This document shows, one piece after another, positions 17,456-26,816 of a stretch of 64,000 nucleotides of DNA. Below the pieces are notes generated by a model. The model worked only from the letters and a program-made list of their open reading frames with translations. It was not told where the DNA came from and searched no databases. Position 1 is the first letter of the stretch. Every line of letters begins with the position of its first letter. The stretch lies in assembly GCF_900475415.1 (NCBI RefSeq), contig NZ_LS483388.1, positions 420,001 to 484,000 on the forward strand, written 5' to 3'. Position numbers and translations under genes: made by a program. Source of the stretch: Streptococcus porcinus. GTDB taxonomy: Bacteria; Bacillota; Bacilli; Lactobacillales; Streptococcaceae.

Positions 17456-18688
17456 ATGAAAAATAAGTATGTGCCGACTATTGGCGCACTTTATATTAAC
17501 TATATTTTTCAAGGAATCGCTGCAATTATTATTTCACAGAATATGGCTGTATTGGAAGGAAGATGGCAGGCTTCTATTAGTCAGATTACTTTAGTAATCA
17601 GTGCCATTGGTTTTGGTCGTATTCTAAGTGTTAATATTGCCGGTTTGATTTCAGATGCTCTCGGTCGGCGAAAAGCAGTACTTCTGGGAGTTTTAGCCTA
17701 TATTATTTTTTATCTAGGTTTAGTTTTTGCTAGTAATTATATGATTGCATTTATATTTGCCATCTTTGCTGGTATTGGTAATTCTTTTTTAGACACAGCT
17801 ACTTATCCCGTGGTTGTGGAAGCTTTTGAGGAGCATAGTAGTAATAGTGCCCTAAGTGTACTGAATAAGGCTTTTATCTCTATCGGCCAATTTTTACTGC
17901 CCATTATCACTAGCTTTTTATTACGTCATCATTTCTATTTTGGATGGACTTTCATTGCTTCTAGTTTGTTTTTAGTAGTCAACACTTTCTTTATTTTTAA
18001 GTTACCGTTTCCTAAATATCAAAAAAATAAGGCAACTGAACCTGTTGTAGACGCTGAATTTTCAACAGAAATTAAACCTTTATGGAATCAGTCTAACTTT
18101 GCGATTGAAGGTCTTTGCCTATTAATCTTTTCACTTGTTTCTGTTTCCCTATTTAACATTTTTATTATTTGGATTCCAAGTTTTGCGGAAAGTGCTATCG
18201 GAATAGCAAGAACAACGAGTCTCATGTTTGTCAGTCTGTACAGTATTTTTTCCTTTGTTTCAGTTTTTATTACATCTGCTATTGTTAAGCGTGGAGTAAA
18301 TGTGTTATCATTTATGATTTTTTGTACTAGTATGTCAGCACTCGCGATTATGGGCATGTTAGTAATGCCAAACATTTATAGCTTAGTGTTTGCAACATTT
18401 TGTATTGGATTCTTTGCAGCTGGTGGCATATGGCAATTAGGATTAGCAACGTTACTCGACTTTTTCCCACAAAGAAGAGGACTTGTAACTAGTTACTATT
18501 CCCTAGCTACATCGGTATCTGTAATGGGCTCTCCTTATATAACAGGTATTCTTGCAGAGAAGAGAGTTGCATTAGTATTTTATTTAGTAGTAGCATTAGC
18601 AGTGTTAGGAAGTATTGCATTATCAATTGTTGCTTATCGTTATAAAAAAGTTTTCTTATCAGAAACAAACATTATTAGTATTCATTAA
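17456..18688 (+). CDS. MFS transporter (putative quinate/shikimate uptake), copy 2
   Basis: 410 residues, twelve hydrophobic segments, loop motif [16 protein letters not shown]. Paralogue of the preceding transporter but well diverged, so the two may differ in substrate (for example quinate against shikimate) or one may export the end product. The start at 17456 is chosen because AAGGAG lies upstream; the frame also opens at 17426. The aroE ATG follows 16 bp after the stop. Confidence 0.8.
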   Translation: MKNKYVPTIGALYINYIFQGIAAIIISQNMAVLEGRWQASISQITLVISAIGFGRILSVNIAGLISDALGRRKAVLLGVLAYIIFYLGLVFASNYMIAFIFAIFAGIGNSFLDTATYPVVVEAFEEHSSNSALSVLNKAFISIGQFLLPIITSFLLRHHFYFGWTFIASSLFLVVNTFFIFKLPFPKYQKNKATEPVVDAEFSTEIKPLWNQSNFAIEGLCLLIFSLVSVSLFNIFIIWIPSFAESAIGIARTTSLMFVSLYSIFSFVSVFITSAIVKRGVNVLSFMIFCTSMSALAIMGMLVMPNIYSLVFATFCIGFFAAGGIWQLGLATLLDFFPQRRGLVTSYYSLATSVSVMGSPYITGILAEKRVALVFYLVVALAVLGSIALSIVAYRYKKVFLSETNIISIH

Positions 18689-18704
18689 AAAGAGAGGTAT
18701 TATT

Positions 18705-19589
18705 ATGTCAGAACGTTTATCAGGTCATACATTACTTATTTCCTTAATTGCAACACCCATACGCCATAGTCTGTCACCTAAAATGCATAATGAAGCTTTT
18801 GCTAAATTGGGGTTGGATTATGCTTACCTTGCTTTTGAAGTAGGTAATGAGGAACTAGCAGATGCGGTTCAAGGAATCCGTGCTTTGGGAATTCGTGGTT
18901 CAAATGTGTCCATGCCAAATAAACAAGCGATTATTCCTTATCTTGATGAGATTTCACCTGCTGCAGAACTTGTAGGAGCAGTAAATACGGTAGTCAACAA
19001 AGATGGTAAAGGTCACTTGGTAGGGCACATTACAGATGGAACAGGGGCAGTTCGTGCTTTAGCAGAAGAAGGTGTTGATATTAAAGGTCAAATTATTACT
19101 TTAGCAGGAGCGGGTGGCGCAGGCACTGCAATTGCTGTCCAACTTGGCTTAGATGGTGCTAAAGAGGTCCGTATCTTTAATCCTAAAGATGCTGCCTACA
19201 CTAATGCAGAAAAGACTGTGGAAAAACTTAATAGCAAAACAAATACTAAAGCTACAGTGACTGATTTAGCAGATGACGAAGCTTTCAAAAAGTCAATTGC
19301 TGAATCTTCTATCTACATTGATGCAACCGGTGTTGGTATGAAACCGCTTGAGAATCTTAGTTTAATAAATGATCCAGAAGTTATTCGTCCAGATTTAGTT
19401 GTCTTTGACGTGGTTTATAGCCCAGCTGAAACAAAATTATTGAAGTTTGCAAAAGAACATGGCGCTAAAAAAACTATTAATGGTTTAGGGATGATGCTTT
19501 ATCAAGGTGCCGAAGCCTTCAAATTATTCACAGGTGAAGAAATGCCAGTAGAATACATTAAGGATCTTCTTTTTAATGAAGAAAAATAA
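18705..19589 (+). CDS. aroE: Shikimate/quinate dehydrogenase (AroE family)
   Basis: 294 residues. Interconverts 3-dehydroshikimate and shikimate, or dehydroquinate and quinate, with NAD(P). The substrate site is conserved: SLSPKMHN near the N-terminus, Lys73 in SNVSMPNK (normally NVTxPxK), GAVNTV, Asp111 in HITDGTG. Dinucleotide motif GAGGAGTA; the following strand ends in FNPKDA rather than the NRT that marks NADP-specific AroE, so NAD use or quinate activity is possible. It is embedded in a catabolic-type operon with transporters, so it is likely not the biosynthetic AroE. SD AGAGAGG before 18705; the frame opens further upstream without SD. Confidence 0.88.
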   Translation: MSERLSGHTLLISLIATPIRHSLSPKMHNEAFAKLGLDYAYLAFEVGNEELADAVQGIRALGIRGSNVSMPNKQAIIPYLDEISPAAELVGAVNTVVNKDGKGHLVGHITDGTGAVRALAEEGVDIKGQIITLAGAGGAGTAIAVQLGLDGAKEVRIFNPKDAAYTNAEKTVEKLNSKTNTKATVTDLADDEAFKKSIAESSIYIDATGVGMKPLENLSLINDPEVIRPDLVVFDVVYSPAETKLLKFAKEHGAKKTINGLGMMLYQGAEAFKLFTGEEMPVEYIKDLLFNEEK

Positions 19590-19602
19590 AGATTTTCAAA
19601 AG

Positions 19603-19632
19603 AACAGTGAGGTTTGTCTTACTGTTTTTTTT
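19603..19632 (+). terminator. Terminator after aroE
   Basis: AACAGTGAG pairs with CTTACTGTT (one wobble) before a run of T; separates the first operon from aroD. Confidence 0.75.
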
Positions 19633-19663
19633 GCTATTTAAAATGGTTTGTTCTATGGATAAC

Positions 19664-19731
19664 CTATAAAATTTATCTATTGATTCACAAAAAAAGATGC
19701 ATTAGATTTAGGAAAATTCTCATGCTATACT
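19664..19731 (+). promoter_or_regulatory. Second LysR-type operator plus promoter (aroD operon)
   Basis: CTATAAA-n6-CTATTGA (19664-19683) matches the site at 14174 at 17 of 20 positions. TTAGAT (19703-19708) starts 39 bp after the motif start, exactly as in the first operon. A 17-bp spacer leads to TATACT (19726-19731) with TGC upstream. Confidence 0.75.
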
Positions 19732-19828
19732 TATAGTGAAAAACATCACATTTTCTCTACTTAATTGTATTGGAATATGTCAGAAAATTAAAAATGAAAG
19801 TAAAATTTGAGAAAGGTAAACGTATTAA

Positions 19829-20584
19829 ATGGTAAAAACAGTTTCAGTTGGGGATATAACAATTGGCCAAGGTCTACCTAAAATTATCGTGCCCATCGTC
19901 GCTAAAAGTGCAGAAGCTATTATCCAAGCTGCCAAAGAAATCAGTCACATTGATTGTGATTTTGTAGAGTGGCGAATAGATCATTTTGAAGAAGTCATGA
20001 ACTTTGTAGCCGTTGCAGACTTATCCAAAGTAGTGAGAGAACTTCTGGGAAAGCCACTTTTGGTAACCTTTAGAACGTACAAAGAAGGAGGGGTTAGTCC
20101 TTTAATCAATAAAAGTTATTTCGAATTATACGAAACATTAATTGAAATAGGGAAACTGGATTTATTAGATGTTGAATTGTTTATGCCTGAAGAAGGGGTT
20201 CAAAACATAATCAAAAAGGCACATGACAAGGACATTAAAATCATTATGTGCAATCATGATTTTGATAAGACACCTAGTCAAGAAATTATTGTTGAACGTT
20301 TAAGAAAGATGGAAGAAAAGGGTGCTGATATTTGTAAAATTGCTGTAATGCCTCAAAGCAGTCAGGATGTACTAACGCTTATGAAAGCTACCATTCAAGC
20401 ACGTGAAGAATTACAACAACCTTTAATTACTATGTCAATGGGATCATTAGGTATGGTAACGCGTATTGCTGGTGAAATGCTTGGCTCCACAGCTACTTTT
20501 GGAGCTCTACAGGAGATATCAGCTCCAGGGCAAATTCCAGTAACCTTACTACGAGAGATTTTAAGGACATTTAGAGGAAATTAA
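19829..20584 (+). CDS. aroD: Type I 3-dehydroquinate dehydratase
   Basis: 251 residues, the usual length. Converts 3-dehydroquinate to 3-dehydroshikimate through a Schiff base. Catalytic residues are at the canonical positions: E86 in FRTYKEGG, H143 in MCNHDFDKTP and K170 in GADICKIAVMPQS; substrate residues in EWRIDHF are also present. It has its own promoter and starts a second operon with the large reductase 14 bp downstream. Type I enzymes serve in biosynthesis or catabolism; the surroundings point to quinate use. Confidence 0.95.
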   Translation: MVKTVSVGDITIGQGLPKIIVPIVAKSAEAIIQAAKEISHIDCDFVEWRIDHFEEVMNFVAVADLSKVVRELLGKPLLVTFRTYKEGGVSPLINKSYFELYETLIEIGKLDLLDVELFMPEEGVQNIIKKAHDKDIKIIMCNHDFDKTPSQEIIVERLRKMEEKGADICKIAVMPQSSQDVLTLMKATIQAREELQQPLITMSMGSLGMVTRIAGEMLGSTATFGALQEISAPGQIPVTLLREILRTFRGN

Positions 20585-20598
20585 GAAAAGGATAGGAC

Positions 20599-23505
20599 AT
20601 GACGAGAGAATTACTTAATCATTTGACATTACCCAACGGTTTAACATTAAAAAATCGGATTGTGATGGCTCCAATGACGACACAATCAGCCTATTTTGAT
20701 GGTAGTGTGACTGAAGAACTTATTAAATATTACGCAGAACGATCAGGAACAGCTGGAACAATCGTTGTGGAAAGCGCCTTTGTCGAAGATAAGGGACGTG
20801 GATTCTTTGGTGCACTTGGTATCGATCATGATGATAAAATTGAAGGATTGAGTCGCATTGCAAAAGCAATTAAGAATAAAGGTTCAAAGGCACTCATTCA
20901 AATTTACCATGCTGGACGTATGGCTTGGCCAGAGATGAATGGAGGGGCAAAACCTATTTCTGCGTCAGCAGTTGCTGCCCTTCGTCCTAACGCACCTGTT
21001 CCTAGCGAAATGACACATCAAGCTGTTCTGGAAATGATTGAGCAGTTTGCGGAGGCAGTTCGTCGCGCTATCAAGGCAGGCTTTGATGGTGTTGAACTAC
21101 ATGGTGCAAATACTTATCTTTTGCAGCAGTTTTTCTCTCCACACTCAAATCGTCGTCAAGACACTTGGGGTGGCAGCCGAGAAAAACGAGCTAAATTCCC
21201 CAAAGAAGTTTTAAAGGCTGTCCGTGCGGTTCTTGAAGAAGAAGAGACAAAGGATTTTATCATAGGCTATCGGTTCTCCCCTGAAGAATTAGAAGAACCA
21301 GGGATTCGTTTTGAGGACAGTATGTATCTTCTTAACTCTTTAGCCGAAGTAGGTCTAGATTATGTTCATTTCTCAATGAGTGATTACCTAAGAACATCTA
21401 TCGTCGACACTAATGATATAGAACCACTTATTAGCAAGTATCATGCTCTGAAATCAGAAAGCTTAGCTACTGTGCCAGTAGTAGGTGTCGGAAGTATTTT
21501 ACAAAAAGCTGACGCAGAAGAAGCATTAGAAGTTGGTTATGATTTAGTAGCAGTAGCAAAAGGTTTTCTAGTGCAAAATGACTGGGCACAGGCAGTCATG
21601 GGGGATCACCTTATCCCAGCATTTGCAGATGTTAACGATCGTGAAAAATTGGTGATTCCAACCCCTTTATGGAAGTTTATGGATGATACTTTCTTTTTAG
21701 TAAAAGATACACTTGCGGAAGCCAAAAAGGCAGAGCGGCTAAAAGGACTGATGACTAAACCTTTAGAGTATAAAGCTGGACAATATCGAGTGATGGCACA
21801 TGGGCACAATAGTGAACTTCCAATGAAGGTAAGCTTTAGCGACACTGCAATCACCGCAATTGAAATTGATAGTGCTGGGGAATCAGCTGGTCTATCGGAT
21901 TTAGTTTTTGAAAAAATGCCAAAACAAATTATTGATTTCCAAACCTTAAATGTTGATGCTGTCTCAGGTGCATCTTCAACTAGTCAAGGTGTTATTGATG
22001 GAGTCTCAGCAGCAGTTTTAGAAGCTAGTGGCCAGGATGCAGTAGATGTCTTGAAAGCTCGGCCAAAACCTACTGTGGTTCGTTCAACAGAAGTAATTGA
22101 GGAAGAGACAGATGTTGTTGTTGTGGGTGGTGGCGCGGCCGGAATTGCTGCTGCTTTGCGGGCAGATGAACTTGGCTTCAATGTAACCCTAATTGAAAAA
22201 CTAAGTTTTATTGGTGGTGCTATATCTGTCTCTGGTGGAAATCAAGTTGTTATGGGGTCAAGACTTCAAAAAGAAGAAGGCGTGATAGATGATACTCCTG
22301 AACTCATGTATGAAGATTTCATGGAAAATGGAAATCATAAAAATATTCCAGAACTCTTATCCCTATTGGCGGAAAATGTTGGTCAAGCTACGGATTGGGT
22401 TCACGATTATATTGGTGTTCAATACGATAAGGGCTTGCATGTCTTAGCTGAGTATCGTAAAGACAGAGAATTAGCTTATTCTCACGGAGGTCATGGCTTC
22501 GCTGACACTGTTCGCACTAAAATGGCAGCATCAGGGGTCACCTTACTATTACAAACAAAAGCAGAGAAACTCTTACATGACAATCAAGGAAATGTAACAG
22601 GTCTTGTTGCGGTAGAAGAAACTGGAAAAACTCACCGTATTAGAACAAAAGGCGTTATTCTGACTACAGGTGGCTATGGTAATAACAAAGCTCTTTTAAC
22701 TGATGAGCTTAAAGATGTTCTTTTCTATGGGACAAGCTCTTCAATGGGTGAAGGTCTTCTTATGGCACAAGTGCCAGAAATTGATGCGGCAAGCCGATTA
22801 ATGGCCTATGGTAAAATCTATCCCAATGGAGTGGAAGTGGCACCAGGATATGCTAAATCAACCATTGGTGGGAACTTAGTTGTTCTTAAGGAAAATGGTT
22901 TATTAGTCAATACTGATGGTCGGCGCGTGGTTAACGAACGTGCTAGTAACCACGATATCTTAGAAGTTTTAATGGAACAACAAACCAAATTACTTTACTT
23001 ATTGTTAGACCAAAATCATTTTGATATTTTCCGTAAGGAAATTGCTGAAGGAGGAATTTCAGAAGCAGAAGTAGCATCATGGCTTGAAGCAAATGGCCAA
23101 ACAAGACCATATCTCTTCCATGCAGATACTTTAGAAGAACTGGCTGAATTAGCTGGTATGGACTCTAATAGTTTAGCTGAAACAGTTGCTCGTTATAATA
23201 CTTTTGTTGATAATGGAGAGGACTTAGACTTCCATAGGGAAGAACGCTTTCTCCAAGAAAAAGTTGGGCAAGGTCCTTATTATATGATTGAACAACGTCC
23301 ACGTTTTGCGACAACCATGGGTGGCTTAGTGGTTAATGATAAACTTGAAGTTGAAAATAATAAAGGTAATGTGATTCAAGGACTTTATGCGGCAGGAGAA
23401 GTTGTTGGTGGTGTTATGGGAACAGACTCACCATCAGGAGCTAATAACGCTTGGGCATTGACATCTGGTAAACTTGCAGCAGAAAATTTAGTAGCAAATA
23501 ATTAA
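20599..23505 (+). CDS. OYE / FMN_bind / FAD_binding_2 fusion: NADH-dependent enoate (fumarate-reductase-like) reductase
   Basis: 968 residues in three parts. About 1-370: old-yellow-enzyme/2,4-dienoyl-CoA-reductase-like FMN domain (VELHGANTYLLQQFFSP). About 385-480: FMN_bind domain with a D453-x-x-S-G-A-S459 flavinylation motif, so FMN would be attached to S459 by an ApbE enzyme. About 500-968: FAD_binding_2 domain of the fumarate/urocanate-reductase type (DVVVVGGGAAGIAAALRADE, GRRVVNERASNHD, AAGEVVGGVMGTDSPSGANN). This layout is known from soluble NADH:fumarate and NADH:acrylate-type reductases. Here, beside aroD and aroE, the acceptor is probably an unsaturated ring acid such as 3-dehydroshikimate or shikimate. 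No signal peptide, so cytoplasmic. Confidence 0.85.
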   Translation: MTRELLNHLTLPNGLTLKNRIVMAPMTTQSAYFDGSVTEELIKYYAERSGTAGTIVVESAFVEDKGRGFFGALGIDHDDKIEGLSRIAKAIKNKGSKALIQIYHAGRMAWPEMNGGAKPISASAVAALRPNAPVPSEMTHQAVLEMIEQFAEAVRRAIKAGFDGVELHGANTYLLQQFFSPHSNRRQDTWGGSREKRAKFPKEVLKAVRAVLEEEETKDFIIGYRFSPEELEEPGIRFEDSMYLLNSLAEVGLDYVHFSMSDYLRTSIVDTNDIEPLISKYHALKSESLATVPVVGVGSILQKADAEEALEVGYDLVAVAKGFLVQNDWAQAVMGDHLIPAFADVNDREKLVIPTPLWKFMDDTFFLVKDTLAEAKKAERLKGLMTKPLEYKAGQYRVMAHGHNSELPMKVSFSDTAITAIEIDSAGESAGLSDLVFEKMPKQIIDFQTLNVDAVSGASSTSQGVIDGVSAAVLEASGQDAVDVLKARPKPTVVRSTEVIEEETDVVVVGGGAAGIAAALRADELGFNVTLIEKLSFIGGAISVSGGNQVVMGSRLQKEEGVIDDTPELMYEDFMENGNHKNIPELLSLLAENVGQATDWVHDYIGVQYDKGLHVLAEYRKDRELAYSHGGHGFADTVRTKMAASGVTLLLQTKAEKLLHDNQGNVTGLVAVEETGKTHRIRTKGVILTTGGYGNNKALLTDELKDVLFYGTSSSMGEGLLMAQVPEIDAASRLMAYGKIYPNGVEVAPGYAKSTIGGNLVVLKENGLLVNTDGRRVVNERASNHDILEVLMEQQTKLLYLLLDQNHFDIFRKEIAEGGISEAEVASWLEANGQTRPYLFHADTLEELAELAGMDSNSLAETVARYNTFVDNGEDLDFHREERFLQEKVGQGPYYMIEQRPRFATTMGGLVVNDKLEVENNKGNVIQGLYAAGEVVGGVMGTDSPSGANNAWALTSGKLAAENLVANN

Positions 23506-23517
23506 CTCGTTTCCTCT

Positions 23518-23560
23518 AATTAAAAAGTTCAGGTGACTCTGTCATTTGAGCTTTTTAATT
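23518..23560 (+). terminator. Terminator of the aroD operon
   Basis: AATTAAAAAG pairs with CTTTTTAATT, with inner TCA/TGA pairing and a T-rich tail. The rest of the gap to 23840 has no recognisable feature except an AT-rich region before the DedA gene. Confidence 0.75.
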
Positions 23561-23840
23561 CTCTTTTTCAAGTGTAGATGTTATAACAGGTATCTCATTT
23601 AATCTTAAAAGGAATGTAGGGGTATGTTGAGTGGTGTATTTTCACAGCTACTATTAGTGCACTAGTAATTGTTGCTGATTTTCTTCTAACCACCTTTTCT
23701 TCCTGATGAAGGCTCATTCTGTCAGCAAAGCTTAAGAAAAGCTTAATTCAAGTCATTTTTAGAAATCTTTTCTGGTAATAGATTAGTTTTTTTGCTATGC
23801 TATGACTTAGAGAAAAATTTTACATCTAAAAAGGGAAGTT

Positions 23841-24449
23841 ATGTTTACTGATTTTATTAATACCATTTTGACCAACTATGGTCTCTACGCTTTTGCTATT
23901 ATTTTTGTTATTATTTTTATAGAGACAGGTTTAGTCTTCTTCCCTTTTTTACCTGGGGATTCCCTCTTATTTATGACAGGAGCTTCTATTGCTAAAAGTG
24001 GTTATAATCCGATTCCTTTTATTATTTTGTTGGCTAGTGCGGCGATAATCGGCGATTATGTTAACTATAGCCTTGGGAAAAAATATGGTTTGTCATTACG
24101 GAAAGTGCCGTTTTTGGGGAAGTTTATTAAGGATAGTCATATTGCAGAGACAGAACAGTTTTTTGTTAAGTATGGTAATCTTGCGATCTCATTAGGGCGT
24201 TTTGTTCCCATTGTTCGTACCTTTATTCCTTTTATCTCAGGTATTGGACGTATGGATCAAAAGCAATTTTTAATTTATAACTGTATTGGTGGTCTTTCTT
24301 GGGTGCTTATTGGAATTTTAGCAGGCTTTTTCTTTGGTAGCATTCCATTTGTTCAAACTCATTTTGAAATGATAATGTTAGCTATTATTTTCATATCTAT
24401 ATTACCCATCATTTTTGTAGCTATAAAACGTCATCTTAATAATAAATAG
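23841..24449 (+). CDS. DedA/VTT-family membrane protein
   Basis: 202 residues, several hydrophobic segments, with family motifs FIETGLVFFPFLPGDSLLF near the N-terminus, GDYVNYSLGKKYG, and the FVRTFIPFISGIGRM-type region (GRFVPIVRTFIPFISGIG). DedA proteins are cytoplasmic-membrane proteins now linked to lipid-carrier or phospholipid scrambling and to membrane-potential maintenance. The Asp/Glu and Arg residues typical for the family are present. Single-gene unit with its own terminator. Confidence 0.88.
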   Translation: MFTDFINTILTNYGLYAFAIIFVIIFIETGLVFFPFLPGDSLLFMTGASIAKSGYNPIPFIILLASAAIIGDYVNYSLGKKYGLSLRKVPFLGKFIKDSHIAETEQFFVKYGNLAISLGRFVPIVRTFIPFISGIGRMDQKQFLIYNCIGGLSWVLIGILAGFFFGSIPFVQTHFEMIMLAIIFISILPIIFVAIKRHLNNK

Positions 24450-24450
24450 A

Positions 24451-24480
24451 AAGAAAGGCTAGTGATAGCCTTTCTTTTTA
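24451..24480 (+). terminator. DedA terminator
   Basis: AAGAAAGGCTA-GTGA-TAGCCTTTCTT followed by T residues. Confidence 0.88.
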
Positions 24481-24579
24481 TTCTCTTATTTGTCAACAAT
24501 GAAAACCTTTTCTAAAAGGCTTGACCTAGACTTTTATTTTATTTACAATACCAGTAAAAATAGGAAAGAGGAAAAGTCT

Positions 24580-25068
24580 ATGGATGCTTATGAAAAATTA
24601 GCAACTTATCTAAAAAAAGAAGGGATTGCTTACGATGTTGTTGAACATCCAGCTGTTTTTACAACGGAGGAGGCAGACCGTTATATTGAAGGCTATGAAG
24701 GAGTAAGAACCAAGTCCATGTTTTTAACCAATAAGAAGAAAACAAGTTACTATTTAGTAATCATGGATGATGCTAAGTCATTAGATATGGATTCTTTTAA
24801 AGATATAGTTCATACTAATCGTATTAGAATGGCTTCAGTAGAGAGCTTACAGCAAAAAATGGGGCTAACTCCAGGCTCTGTTTCCCCATTTGGCCTTTTA
24901 AATAATCAAGAAAAGGACATTCAAGTTTACTTTGATCAGGATATTTTAGGTAAGCCAGTTCAGACTTTCCATCCAAATGACAATACAAAGACAATCTTTG
25001 TCAAAACTGAGGATATTATACATTTTATTGAGAACTTGGGTTTTGAGGTACATAAAGTCATATTGTAG
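24580..25068 (+). CDS. YbaK/ProX-type prolyl-tRNA(Ala) deacylase
   Basis: 162 residues, YbaK/aminoacyl-tRNA-editing fold as a stand-alone protein (PrdX/ProX type), which hydrolyses mischarged Ala-tRNA(Pro) or related species. Motifs seen: YDVVEHPAVFTTEEADRY, KSMFLTNKKKTSYYLVIM, GLTPGSVSPFGLLNN and the late DNTKTIFVKTEDI. The conserved Lys of the family is in TKSMFL. The start at 24580 follows GGAAAGAGG; the frame opens at 24490 but has no SD there. A short palindrome GAGGCTAAGCCTC follows the gene. Confidence 0.85.
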   Translation: MDAYEKLATYLKKEGIAYDVVEHPAVFTTEEADRYIEGYEGVRTKSMFLTNKKKTSYYLVIMDDAKSLDMDSFKDIVHTNRIRMASVESLQQKMGLTPGSVSPFGLLNNQEKDIQVYFDQDILGKPVQTFHPNDNTKTIFVKTEDIIHFIENLGFEVHKVIL

Positions 25069-25331
25069 GCCTTGAAATAAAAACACGAGGCTAAGCCTCT
25101 TCGTCATTATTAGCGGAGTGATTTGCAATAGTCAAATGAGCGCTCGATTGGAAGTAAAAAGAAACCTTTACTTAATAAAGTTATTTTTATAAGGATTGCT
25201 ATTATCAAGCATATAATGTAATATTTTTGGAGTTATTATTATGTTATGATTTGAAATAATTTAAAATAATTAATATAATATAATAAAAGGCAATGATTTA
25301 TCATGCCCAGAATAGTCATGAGTTGAGACTC

Positions 25332-25360
25332 TTGTCAATATTTTGGCGTGATAATATAAC
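25332..25360 (+). promoter_or_regulatory. Promoter of the HExxH lipoprotein
   Basis: TTGTCA (25332-25337), 17-bp spacer, TATAAC (25355-25360). The remainder of the 347-bp gap from 25069 is very AT-rich (poly-TAATA) without further recognisable elements. Confidence 0.55.
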
Positions 25361-25415
25361 TAAAATTCCTAATTAATAGGTTTAATATTGGAAACTAGAA
25401 AGTGAGGAAATAAGA

Positions 25416-26816
25416 GTGAAGACGAGGAGAAAACCAATTTATCTTTCGTTAGTGGCCCTATTAGTGACAGGTGCTGTATTGACTGCGTGTACAGAGGTTT
25501 CTAAAAATAAAGGAACGAGTACAAAAATGGAACATCAAGTAGCTAAAAAACCAAATTTTAGCACATATGTGGATAAGGTTAGTGAGTTAGTTAAGCTGAA
25601 TTGGCCATCTATGGATAAGGTGTGGCCTACTTATAATTATAATAAACATAATTTCTTAATCTTTTATGTTAATGACGAAGGTGATGTGAAAGAAGCTAGA
25701 TTGTTAAATGTCAAGGAGAATAGAAAACTCAAAAAAGAGGAATATAAACAAATTCCTGCTCCAACTCCACAAGGTTATATTAACGTAAAATTTCAGGATA
25801 AGCAGTCTATTGCTATGAGTGTGGATGATAGAGTAATGGAAGCTAAAGACTCCGTTCAAGAATTATATAAAACAGCAACACATGAAATGGTTCATTTCTA
25901 TTATCAAGGGGAAATAAAAGCATCAAGTAATGCGGATAGAAATCAGATATACCCTATTGAAAGTGGGCCAAGGATTGCCAGAAGAATGCTCTATAGTCGT
26001 TTAATACAGGCTTTTGAAAACCCTGAAAAACAAGACGATTACCTAGCTAAAGCTAAATATTGGTTAGAAAAGTATCATACTGAGTTTAAAAAGGAAGCTG
26101 ATGGTATAAGGGTAACAGATATTGCTGAAGGTACTGCAAGGTATACAGAAAGTCTAGGTAGCTTTATTGGTAAGAACTTATCTAAAGCAGATTCTCGAAA
26201 AGAAGCAGAAAAACTTATTAAAAAAGATAAGATTTTTATAGCTGCAGATAAAGAAAGCTATGAAATTGGCTATGTTGCTGCTCTTATTCTAGATGAAAAA
26301 GATCCAAATTGGAAAAATAGTTTCTATTCAAAAAATAAAGGGATAGAAGAAGTGTTGTTGGAAGGTATTACTGCCGTGCCTGACAGACCTGATAACAAAA
26401 TTGAGACAAGGATCACAAAAAAAGTAACAAAGACTAACAAAGATATCAAAGTTAAATTGAAGGATATTGTTGCAGCAAACAAAGATACAGCTATTCCATT
26501 CCTTCATTTAGATGTCTCTAAAGGATCTAAAAGTTTTACTGCTCAACAGATGTTTAGTTATCAAAATATGCCTGTTATGTCAGGATATAGCAATCGATTT
26601 AATGTGAATAATAAAGCGATAGAGATCAAAAACATAGCTATTCTCAGTGGCTATAATCAGGTAAAACAATACATTAGAATACCTTTAACTGGAAAATATG
26701 AAATCAAAAATGGTAAGCTAACTATCAAATCAGATTCTCTTAACATTCCTGGTATTCCTGTTGAGGTCTCTACAGAAAATGGCCGAACTATCTATAGTGC
26801 AGAAATACAAGATTAA
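25416..26816 (+). CDS. Lipoprotein with gluzincin-type HExxH motif (putative metallopeptidase)
   Basis: 466 residues starting with GTG (SD-like GTGAGG upstream). Lipoprotein signal with lipobox LTAC, lipidated Cys25, so surface-attached on the membrane. HEMVH at residues 156-160 is a zinc-metallopeptidase HExxH motif, and E238 in DIAEGTARYTES is a plausible third ligand as in gluzincins. The C-terminal 130 residues look like a separate beta-rich domain (KVKLKDIVAANK, GKYEIKNGKLTIKS). I do not recognise a named family. No immediate operon partner. Lys-rich overall. Peptidase activity is inferred from motif only. Confidence 0.7.
   Translation: MKTRRKPIYLSLVALLVTGAVLTACTEVSKNKGTSTKMEHQVAKKPNFSTYVDKVSELVKLNWPSMDKVWPTYNYNKHNFLIFYVNDEGDVKEARLLNVKENRKLKKEEYKQIPAPTPQGYINVKFQDKQSIAMSVDDRVMEAKDSVQELYKTATHEMVHFYYQGEIKASSNADRNQIYPIESGPRIARRMLYSRLIQAFENPEKQDDYLAKAKYWLEKYHTEFKKEADGIRVTDIAEGTARYTESLGSFIGKNLSKADSRKEAEKLIKKDKIFIAADKESYEIGYVAALILDEKDPNWKNSFYSKNKGIEEVLLEGITAVPDRPDNKIETRITKKVTKTNKDIKVKLKDIVAANKDTAIPFLHLDVSKGSKSFTAQQMFSYQNMPVMSGYSNRFNVNNKAIEIKNIAILSGYNQVKQYIRIPLTGKYEIKNGKLTIKSDSLNIPGIPVEVSTENGRTIYSAEIQD

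Noticed and set aside
18705..20584. aroE and aroD as the general shikimate biosynthesis genes
   Set aside because: They sit in separate LysR-controlled units with transporters and a reductase, and no other biosynthetic aro gene is present here, so a catabolic or reductive role fits better. I cannot exclude dual use.
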